Assembly (NCBI RefSeq): GCF_001556865.1
Contig: NZ_LSJY01000184.1
Coordinates: forward strand, 6,444-70,443
Length of the DNA: 64,000 nt
DNA from: Sphingobium sp. CCH11-B1
GTDB lineage: Bacteria; Pseudomonadota; Alphaproteobacteria; Sphingomonadales; Sphingomonadaceae
Direction: 5' to 3'
Shown here: one piece after another, positions 56,852 through 64,000 of the stretch
How the letters are laid out: each line of letters starts with the position of its first letter
How positions within the stretch are numbered: the stretch's first letter is position 1
Notes under the pieces: generated by a model
Databases searched by the model: none
What the model was told of the DNA's origin: nothing
What the model saw: only the letters and a program-made list of their open reading frames with translations
Translations under genes and position numbers: made by a program

Positions 56852-57154
56852 TCAGGACTGATCCTGAGCATCGACAATCGCCTGAACCCTCGTCACTTCG
56901 CGATCGAGGAAGCCAGCCACGTTGCGCACAACGCTGATGACGTTCAGCACCTGGTTGTAGGCGGAGCCAAGCTCAGGCTCGGGAGTGAGCTGGGGCATGA
57001 TCGCTTGCAGATCATCGGCCAAGGTCGCGACCTTGCCAGCCTTCATGCCAGCAAGCGCCGCTTTCAGGCCATCAAGGTTCGCCATGGCAATCTGGCGGTC
57101 GATCTCGTTGCGCTGGTCGAGCAATTCGGCGCGGGTCGGGGGAGTGCTTGCCAT
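56852..57154 (-). CDS. Hypothetical prophage protein
   Basis: 100 residues, soluble, mostly helical and acidic (PTRAELLDQRNEIDRQIAMA at the start). No family recognised. It lies three bases after a 159-residue unknown gene on the same strand, so the two form one unit downstream of the tail gene. Confidence 0.6.
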   Translation of the reverse strand: MASTPPTRAELLDQRNEIDRQIAMANLDGLKAALAGMKAGKVATLADDLQAIMPQLTPEPELGSAYNQVLNVISVVRNVAGFLDREVTRVQAIVDAQDQS

Positions 57155-57157
57155 GGT

Positions 57158-57637
57158 TCAGGCTCCTTGCAGGGGGATGGGTTTGGCGGTGCGGTTGGCA
57201 GGTTTCGTCGGTGGCTCGATGCCGTCGATCTCGTCCAGCGTGTCCGCGACGTTGATGGTGTTCGGACGGTCGAACAGGCGGATGAACAGGCGAGCTTTCA
57301 CGCCATGCGGGTCATCCAGCACCTCGCGGCGGCCCACGATCCGGTCGCGCGCGATAAACATGCGACCCTCGTGGAAGCCGGTGACCGCGTCAGCGTCCGT
57401 GCCAATCGTCACTTGCTCGATGATGCGCACCTCAAGCGGATTGACCATGCCCTGGCTGTCGATCACCGCCTTCTTCACGTAGCCATATTGATCGGCCAGC
57501 TGGTCGGCCTGCGGGCCGGTGCCGACGTCATAGATGATGGCGGCAGGGTTGATGCCGTCGCACGGTTTCATGACGGCCATTATGCAGACGGCGGGGATCT
57601 CCAGCCGCTCGCCTGCGGCTGTCTTCAAATGCAGCAT
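57158..57637 (-). CDS. Hypothetical prophage protein downstream of the tail protein gene
   Basis: 159 residues, not recognised. It starts with a short beta-rich region (LHLKTAAGERLEIPAVCIMA), has YDVGTGPQADQLADQYGYVK and GFHEGRMFIARDRIVGRREV, and ends in a basic Pro-rich tail. It lies 42 bases after the giant tail gene on the same strand; genes there often encode tail accessory or assembly proteins. Confidence 0.6.
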   Translation of the reverse strand: MLHLKTAAGERLEIPAVCIMAVMKPCDGINPAAIIYDVGTGPQADQLADQYGYVKKAVIDSQGMVNPLEVRIIEQVTIGTDADAVTGFHEGRMFIARDRIVGRREVLDDPHGVKARLFIRLFDRPNTINVADTLDEIDGIEPPTKPANRTAKPIPLQGA

Positions 57638-57679
57638 GATATGCTCCTGACGATGTTGAAAGGGAGACGCCGGGAGGCG

Positions 57680-60600
57680 TCAGATGAAGGTCCACTTGGT
57701 CTTCATGGTGAAGGCGAAGCTGCTGTAATTGGCGCTGCGCTGCTGGCTGTAGCTATCACCCTCATCCATAACTCCCGTGTCCGACGCGCCCTGGACGGCA
57801 TAGACTGCGACCACTACGTTGCCGGTTCCCGCGTCTGAACCGCCTGGAGCGTCGGCCACAAAAGTCCGGATCGTCGAATAGCTCCGCAAATTGGTGTTGT
57901 TCTGCTGTTGCCATTCGCTCGCGTTTATGAGCGTGGACCAGAACTCAGTCCCGTTCTTGCTCAGCGCGATCCGGATGCCGCCGTCAGCATCGTCGACGCG
58001 GGAGAATGGCTTGCCGTTGTAAGGGGTGATCGAATTGCCGACGGTGGTCTGAAACCCGGCGTTGATCTCCATGACATAGGAACCGTTCGGCGTGGTCACT
58101 CCAAGATTGTCGGCATAGAGCAGCAGCGACTGCCCCCGCGCCGGCGAACCGGAGCCGCTCGCATCATCACGCTTCACAAACCGGTCGAGCGCCAGAGCCT
58201 CCGGGTTAACGGTGCCATTGATGAAAGCGTCCCCGTCCACATACAGGCCGGTCCCAACGAAGAAGCCGGACTGGCCTGCGGAATTGACGAGACGCACATA
58301 CACTTCGCCGTTGGGGCCGGTCGCTACCACCTGCCAGTAGAGCGAGACCTTCCCATTGATGTCGGCTATGGCGAGAGACTGTTGACTGACGGTTCCACCC
58401 AGGACCGACACAGTGGACGACAGGCTCGCATATTGACCCTGAAGATTGGTGATAGCCGAAGCGTTCGTGCTGACGCTGGCGTTGAGAACGCTCACCGTGG
58501 ACGATAGCGATGCATATTGGGTGTTGAGCGTGGAGAGCGTCTGGAAGGATTGCGAGACCGTGGCTTCATCGGAGAAGCGCCCGATTACCGTCCCATTGAC
58601 GACTTTCACTTGTCGAAAAGCAATGTTCCCCGCGGTTGGCGATCCCTCGACGCCAAGCTGCACAAAGAATTGCACGGCACCAGACGGGCAGTCCTGCGTG
58701 GCCCGTTGGCGCTGACTGAAGTCATTGGTGAAGCTGCCGGTGCCGTAGATTGTCGGGCCGATCGAATGAACGCTGCCGCTCGAATTGAGCCACACGATGC
58801 GGGCGAACGCGACGCCCCCCGTCGTGCCGCCCCGGTCAATGTCGGCCGTTATCGTGTAAGGATCGCCAACGATGGCGGGCTGTGCTGCGGTCGAGGCATA
58901 ATGATCCCCCGCATTCTGGACCCCCAAAGCCGAAACATATCGCCCCCAGCTGGGATCGTTAGCGCTGGAAGCGCTCCATGTGCCAGTCGTCGCCCATCCA
59001 GTTAGCCCATCGGGGAATGATCCATAGGCAACGAGGTTGGTCGCACCTGCGCTAACCGTTGTCGTAAGGGTCGCAACATCGCCTTGTATCGTGGAGGTGG
59101 CCGTCTGAAGATTGCTGATCGCCGCACCTTGACTCGACACTGTGGACGAAAGCGAAGCCTGCGATCCCTGCAAATTGCTGATGGCCGTCGCGTTCTGGCT
59201 GATCGAGGCGCCCTGCGTGGCGACGGTGCTGGAAAGGGTCGCCTGCTGCCCGTTGATGGTGCTGATCGCCTGCGCCTGGATCGCGATCGATGACCTCGCG
59301 CTACCCGGCGAGTAGGCAGGCGATGCTGCTGCCGCTGCGGTTGTCTCGGCCACCTGCGGACGTAGCCACCATGCATAGCTGTTGGCCCCTGACAGCGTTC
59401 CGAACTTGTGGAGGAACAGCCTGCCCCGGACTGTTCCGGCGGGAGCCTGCGCCTTGAATGAGCGGCGGGCGAAGTCCCCAATATTTATGCCGCCGCCGGT
59501 TGGGCCGATCAGGCCACTACTGGGCGTGGAAAGCACGCCACCGCCCACGTCGAGGAACTGGAGATATACCTGGATATTGCAGCGGTGCGACGCGGCATAG
59601 ACCGACACGTCATACCATTTGCCCTGCTCGAGAGCGAGTTCCTGCGTCCAGTCACCCTGACCAGCAGACTGCGTTGACGGCAGGGTTGCTCGGAGGCCGT
59701 TTTCGCCTGTGACGATCCACGGATCGCCAGATCCGACGCGGTCCCCAATCGTGCCGTTGCCAGAGTTGAAGACCCACCCCGCGGTGTCCGCCGCAAGATC
59801 GGTATTGACGAGCAGGTTGCCGCCTCCAGCCGTCACCTGCGTCTGGAGCGTGGCAATCTGGCCCGCCTGCGTCGAGGACGCCGATTGCAGACTGCTTATG
59901 CTGCTGCCCTGCGCGCTGACCGTGCTTGACAGCGTGCTGACCGTGCCGTTCAGGTTCGTGAAGGATTGCTGCAACGTTGTAATGCTGCCGCCCTGAGATG
60001 ACACGGTGGTAGATAGGCTGGCGAAGCTGCTGTTGAGCGTCGAGTATGCCTGGTAGGTCTGCCGCGCGCTGGCCTCACCGCTGTACGGGGTTGCAATCGA
60101 ACCGCGCTCCAGCTTGACCTGACGCCATGCCATGCTGTTGATCGTGACGCCCGGTGGCGCATAGACAACCAGGCTGATCTGAACACCAGTAGCCCCAGCC
60201 GGAACCTGCCGGGTGCCTTGAAAAGCGGCGCGGCTCGCACCGGTGGGCTCAAAGCCTATTCCCGTCCCCACCTGCCTGCGCGGACAGTCCACATATTGAG
60301 GCCCAGATGGCGTTGACCAGATGAACTGCACCCATGCTTCTGCGCCGGGCTGGCTGGCTTGAATGCCAGCATCAACGGCGGCAGTATAGTAGGAGCCTAC
60401 ATCAATTCCGTTTAGGACTTGGCTCGTTATGTGGGCAAATTGAAGGGTCGACGTCCCGGTCCACGGGGTCGTATTTGCCGCATAGCTGCCCCATGCTGCG
60501 TTGATCGCCTGAAACCAGTTGAGCGGTGCACCAGCGCTACCGCTTGCTACCCATCCCGCTAGTCCATTCTCAAAACCGCCATTTGGCAGCACGTTCGGAT

Positions 60601-63600
60601 TGCTCGAGGCCGACACGACGTTCGTCAGGGTGGCGAGGCTTCCCTGCGCCGTCGAGATGGCCTGCACGTTAGTGGCGATCGAGGCGCCCTGCGTCGTCAC
60701 AGTCTGGCTAAGGCTGGCGATTTGGCCCGCCTGCGTCGAAGAGGCGGACTGAAGCGTGACGATGCTGCTCTCTGCGGTGCCGACGCGCGTGCTCAGCGAT
60801 GCAAGGCTGCCGTTCGCCGCCGAGATGGCTGTGGCGGTGCTGAGGATTTCAGCCTCAGCCGTGCCCACGCGCGTTGTCAGGGTGGCGAGAGAGGCTGTGG
60901 CGGTGCTGATTGCCTGTGCCTGCGTCTCAATCGACGCCTGTGCGCTGCCCGGCGAATAGGCCGAGGGGAAAGTGGCATCGGCCGTGCTTGGCCGGAACAT
61001 GGGTTGGCAGAACCAAGCATAGCTGTCGGTCGTGCCCGCGCTCGTTGCTTGTTTGCGGAGGTGGAGCACGGCGGAAGCCGCGCCTGCGGGTGCCTGACCT
61101 TTGACCCCGGCATGGAACCAGTTGCCGAGAACCGCGCCGCCTTGTGGATAGGTGGCGACACTCTGGGACGGCGTCGGCGGATTGATCCATTGGCCGTTCG
61201 CGTCCAGCCATTGCAGGATGATCTCGGCGGCGCAGCGGTGTGCCGCCACTCGACTGGAGAACTCATACCACGCCCCGCTTATGACAGGCACCTTCTGCGT
61301 CCATTCGGCGTGGCTGCCGGAATTGGCATTGGGCTGTGTGATGCCAATGTTGTGACCGCCCGGAAGGCGCCACTGATCGCCCGCAAGGTCGCGCCCCCCC
61401 GCCGCGCCGGGCTGGCCCGCATTGGCAAAGGTCCACCCCGATGTGTCGGCGGCAAAATCTGTATTGGTGAGGAGATTGCCGCCCGCGCGCACCTGCTGCC
61501 GCAGCGTCGTCACCGAACCATTGAGGCTCGTCACGCTCTGCTGGAGCGTGAGGATGCTCCCACCCTGCGTGACGACAGCAGCGTTAAGCTGGTCGACCTC
61601 GGTGCCGATCTGGCCGATGCTCGACAGAATGTCGGCGGCCTGATTTTGAAGACCAGTTACGTCGCCCTGCAGCGTCGACACGCTCTGCTGAACCGCCGAC
61701 GATGCCGACTGGAGCGCGGATATATTGCCCTCTGTCGCAGTCAGGTCAGAACGAAGGTCGTTCAATTCGTCCATGATCAGGCCGAAGTCGCCCTCAATGG
61801 CTCCGGTGATTTCGGCAATGTCCTGCTGCGCCTGGGCGATGGCGGCCTGTGCCTCCGCCGCAGCGGCAGCTGCAGCTGCCGCCTGCTGCTCTATCTGATC
61901 CATGAGGCTGACCTGCTCGGGCGTCGCGCCGACGGTCGCCCCGTTCTCTGGCTTATTAGGGCCGGTCACATTGTCGAAATCGAGCGCCGTCCAACCCGTC
62001 TCCGACGGCCCGACGATGAGCCGGCCTCCCGTGACGCCCCGACGCTGATAGCTGATCCCAACCTCGTAAGCCGTTCCGCCCTCAACTCCGGTAATGACGT
62101 GGCGCGTTAGAGACGGCTCGAAAGTCCCCGCCGAGAGCCATCCGGCATCCATCGACTGCCCGCTGACGAACCGCCGATATTCTATCACCACGGCCTCGGC
62201 GGTGGCAGCATCCGTAGCGCCTGCCACAACGATGGCGGGAGATACCGCCCCATCGGCCTCTATCTTGTTCGCTACGATAGACCAACTTCCTGAGCCAGGA
62301 ACCGGCACCAATGGTGGACCGCTGACGCCCGGCGTCGGCGGAGGCGTCGTGGTCTGGCCTAGGGCAAAAGGATGCTTGCCCGCCGTCTCGCTGCGCGCCG
62401 TCATGGTGACGATGCCGGTCGCAGGGGACAGTTCGCGATTAAGAAGCAGAATGGGCTGCCCATTCAGTCCCAGCTCGGGCAGGATCGCGGTTACACAGTC
62501 GCCCGGCTTATACCCCATCCACACCAGCTTGAGCGGCAGACTGATCGGCCCAAACTCGCGAGCGTTCTCGATGTCATACCGCGCCGCGACGGCCGCCTGC
62601 TTCGTCTGCTGGATGAAAGGATAGTCCTGAACCCGCGAACGCTTCCCCCGGTCCTCGGCAACATGCGCCGGCACGCTGATCGGCGCGGCGGGCAAAAGCT
62701 GCCAATTATTCTCTTCCAGTCGGAAACGGGGCGTGATGGTGTTGATCCGGTCCCGGCGCGGCTGCGTCGCTGCCACGCTCCCCGGCCCCACCAGATCATC
62801 AACGGTGACGGTTGCAAGCGAAACCTTGGGGGCATTGACGAGGCAGGAAATCCGCGCGCCAAGGGTGAGCGGCTCGCCCATCCCGGCCTGCAAAATCTTC
62901 TTCATCGAGTCCCATTTGCCGTCACCCGAATAGATGACGCCGCCCACTTTCCAGCCGTTGGCTTGGGCTACGTTCGCCCCTTCGACGAAGGCAGGGACAT
63001 CAATGGTCTCCCAAGGGGCACCCATGCCCATGACGCGCTGATAAACCGATCCAGAAGCACTGCGGTCGCGCTGCCAGATGCCGTGCGCCCAGCGCAGCCC
63101 GATCAGATAAGGGTCTTCGGTCCATTCCCACGTATCGACCGCAGCGTCATAGGCCGCCGTGTCGGAAGGATCGGCCATGCGGTGCGGGCCGCTGCCTCCC
63201 GGATAAGTCGAGTCCTTGCGCGGGTCGTAAGCCTTGATCCCGCGAATAGTCCACATCGGCGCAGGCGGACCATTTTGATACAGCTTCGCCTTCGTGTCGA
63301 ACCGCAACGTCCATGCGCTCGCCGCTTTACCCGATAGCTTGTGCTGAGTGGTCCAGCCTGGGGGCGACCCGGCACCAGCGCCGAACGAGAGGGCCGACGG
63401 TTCAGGCGTCGCGCCAAGTTGCGACACCATCCACATAAAGCCGGCGAACGCCCCGATGGCCTGACCCGCGCTGTTGAACGTCACCTGCGACTTGTCGACC
63501 GTGAAGCGCTCGATTGCGTCAATCGGACCAAGGGAATGCACCGCTACAAATGCCTGACGGTCATTGTCGCCCTTGTCGGCAGTATCCCAGCCGCGCCGGA

Positions 63601-63925
63601 ACACGATGTCGCTGGCATTGCCGGTTCGGCCGATGACGAGGGGAATGCCGGCGTCGGGGTCGGCGCTGAACTGCGTCTGCGACCCGGATGCTTGCGCCGT
63701 TGGCTTTTTGGCGGTGAGAACGGATGCGACCGTCAAAGCGCCTGCGGCAACTGACGCGATGGTGCCGATCGAGGCGACCGTTTCCAAGGTAGCGGCAGTT
63801 GCCGCTGACATCGTGCCAGCCGAAAAGCTCCCGAAGATACCGATGCCCCCGGCCGCTCCGACCCCCGTTGCTACAAGCGCAACAGCCCCCACCACTAAGG
63901 CAGCGGTTCTCATCACTTTGGACAT
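57680..63925 (-). CDS. Giant phage tail tip/host-specificity protein (gpJ-like)
   Basis: 2081 residues from MSKVMRTAALVVGAVALVAT, with GGAGAG upstream. The first ~600 residues follow gpJ-type proteins: a hydrophobic start, then ADPDAGIPLVIGRTGNASDI and a tail-hub region. From about residue 690 the protein alternates coiled-coil segments (repeats like LSSTVSSQGAAISNLQ) with four beta-sandwich modules starting near 815, 1108, 1367 and 1628. The C-terminal ~180 residues are beta-rich receptor-binding type. It determines host range. Confidence 0.85.
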   Translation of the reverse strand: MSKVMRTAALVVGAVALVATGVGAAGGIGIFGSFSAGTMSAATAATLETVASIGTIASVAAGALTVASVLTAKKPTAQASGSQTQFSADPDAGIPLVIGRTGNASDIVFRRGWDTADKGDNDRQAFVAVHSLGPIDAIERFTVDKSQVTFNSAGQAIGAFAGFMWMVSQLGATPEPSALSFGAGAGSPPGWTTQHKLSGKAASAWTLRFDTKAKLYQNGPPAPMWTIRGIKAYDPRKDSTYPGGSGPHRMADPSDTAAYDAAVDTWEWTEDPYLIGLRWAHGIWQRDRSASGSVYQRVMGMGAPWETIDVPAFVEGANVAQANGWKVGGVIYSGDGKWDSMKKILQAGMGEPLTLGARISCLVNAPKVSLATVTVDDLVGPGSVAATQPRRDRINTITPRFRLEENNWQLLPAAPISVPAHVAEDRGKRSRVQDYPFIQQTKQAAVAARYDIENAREFGPISLPLKLVWMGYKPGDCVTAILPELGLNGQPILLLNRELSPATGIVTMTARSETAGKHPFALGQTTTPPPTPGVSGPPLVPVPGSGSWSIVANKIEADGAVSPAIVVAGATDAATAEAVVIEYRRFVSGQSMDAGWLSAGTFEPSLTRHVITGVEGGTAYEVGISYQRRGVTGGRLIVGPSETGWTALDFDNVTGPNKPENGATVGATPEQVSLMDQIEQQAAAAAAAAAEAQAAIAQAQQDIAEITGAIEGDFGLIMDELNDLRSDLTATEGNISALQSASSAVQQSVSTLQGDVTGLQNQAADILSSIGQIGTEVDQLNAAVVTQGGSILTLQQSVTSLNGSVTTLRQQVRAGGNLLTNTDFAADTSGWTFANAGQPGAAGGRDLAGDQWRLPGGHNIGITQPNANSGSHAEWTQKVPVISGAWYEFSSRVAAHRCAAEIILQWLDANGQWINPPTPSQSVATYPQGGAVLGNWFHAGVKGQAPAGAASAVLHLRKQATSAGTTDSYAWFCQPMFRPSTADATFPSAYSPGSAQASIETQAQAISTATASLATLTTRVGTAEAEILSTATAISAANGSLASLSTRVGTAESSIVTLQSASSTQAGQIASLSQTVTTQGASIATNVQAISTAQGSLATLTNVVSASSNPNVLPNGGFENGLAGWVASGSAGAPLNWFQAINAAWGSYAANTTPWTGTSTLQFAHITSQVLNGIDVGSYYTAAVDAGIQASQPGAEAWVQFIWSTPSGPQYVDCPRRQVGTGIGFEPTGASRAAFQGTRQVPAGATGVQISLVVYAPPGVTINSMAWRQVKLERGSIATPYSGEASARQTYQAYSTLNSSFASLSTTVSSQGGSITTLQQSFTNLNGTVSTLSSTVSAQGSSISSLQSASSTQAGQIATLQTQVTAGGGNLLVNTDLAADTAGWVFNSGNGTIGDRVGSGDPWIVTGENGLRATLPSTQSAGQGDWTQELALEQGKWYDVSVYAASHRCNIQVYLQFLDVGGGVLSTPSSGLIGPTGGGINIGDFARRSFKAQAPAGTVRGRLFLHKFGTLSGANSYAWWLRPQVAETTAAAAASPAYSPGSARSSIAIQAQAISTINGQQATLSSTVATQGASISQNATAISNLQGSQASLSSTVSSQGAAISNLQTATSTIQGDVATLTTTVSAGATNLVAYGSFPDGLTGWATTGTWSASSANDPSWGRYVSALGVQNAGDHYASTAAQPAIVGDPYTITADIDRGGTTGGVAFARIVWLNSSGSVHSIGPTIYGTGSFTNDFSQRQRATQDCPSGAVQFFVQLGVEGSPTAGNIAFRQVKVVNGTVIGRFSDEATVSQSFQTLSTLNTQYASLSSTVSVLNASVSTNASAITNLQGQYASLSSTVSVLGGTVSQQSLAIADINGKVSLYWQVVATGPNGEVYVRLVNSAGQSGFFVGTGLYVDGDAFINGTVNPEALALDRFVKRDDASGSGSPARGQSLLLYADNLGVTTPNGSYVMEINAGFQTTVGNSITPYNGKPFSRVDDADGGIRIALSKNGTEFWSTLINASEWQQQNNTNLRSYSTIRTFVADAPGGSDAGTGNVVVAVYAVQGASDTGVMDEGDSYSQQRSANYSSFAFTMKTKWTFI

Positions 63926-64000
63926 AGGATAACGCTCTCCAAAGCAAGGAGATGGCATGAATGATTTGTGATCGGCCTTGGTGCTCGGCGTCGTGGCGTT

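Larger units (their letters stand above)
51540..64000. mobile_element. Prophage (left end in view, continues beyond window)
   Basis: It begins at a 3' fragment of tRNA-Lys and contains tail, lysis and toxin-antitoxin genes, with small genes of unknown function and mixed strand use. The host glycogen operon ends exactly at the tRNA. The 3' half of the tRNA lies on the host side, so the intact gene should be rebuilt at the far end of the element. No integrase, capsid or packaging gene is in the visible ~12.4 kb. Confidence 0.85.

Overview
The window is chromosomal DNA of a high-GC alphaproteobacterium. Gene content points to the Sphingomonadales, probably a Sphingobium-like organism. The clues are PdhB with a fused N-terminal lipoyl domain, the divergent miaA/serB pair, the DUF4170, DUF2945 and DUF3089 families, an STN-type TonB receptor with FecI/FecR, and intergenic palindromes of a kind common in sphingomonads. 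Genus is inferred from gene content only; there is no rRNA here.

Layout. 1-2100: 3' end of carB, greA and a rhomboid protease. 2166-4439 (minus): a DUF4170 gene and a tightly coupled four-gene envelope operon resembling enterobacterial yqjD-yqjE-yqjK. 4673-9009: eno, an FtsB-like divisome gene, and pdhA-pdhB ending in a strong terminator. 9070-12430 (minus): Flp/Tad-type TadE/TadG genes, one a stub. 12583-18463: a phytoene-synthase-fold protein, an EF-hand protein, trmFO, a DUF2945 protein, a dicarboxylate/amino-acid symporter and an exported M20 peptidase. 18579-25866 (minus): branched-chain amino acid synthesis, with leuA behind a leucine-rich leader peptide, two YceI genes, ilvC, and ilvB-unknown-ilvN. 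25966-29828: miaA, serB, a Rap1a/Tai-like protein, ruvX and a DUF3089 hydrolase. 29947-33359: gatC-gatA-gatB. 33576-40809 (minus): ECF sigma factor, FecR anti-sigma factor, TonB receptor and a large autotransporter. 40950-42143: a class C beta-lactamase-fold hydrolase. 42282-51577: a complete glycogen operon, glgP-glgB-glgC-glgA-glgX.

From 51540 the host backbone ends at the 3' half of a tRNA-Lys gene, read on the minus strand and overlapping the end of glgX. Everything to the right is prophage: two small membrane proteins, a HIRAN-like protein, a Cys-motif protein, a BrnT/BrnA toxin-antitoxin pair, a tail-associated SGNH hydrolase, a lysis cassette (membrane proteins, a GH108 endolysin and a 47-residue lipoprotein), two small tail-region proteins and a 2081-residue gpJ-like tail protein. 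The prophage continues past the right edge, where its integrase and the intact tRNA-Lys would be expected.

The strongest less-obvious signals are the leucine leader peptide with mutually exclusive RNA arms before leuA, the tRNA-Lys attachment junction with a second degenerate tRNA-like half 139 bp further in, the unknown gene between the acetolactate synthase subunit genes, and the duplicated-module tail protein. I found no clearly novel defence system.
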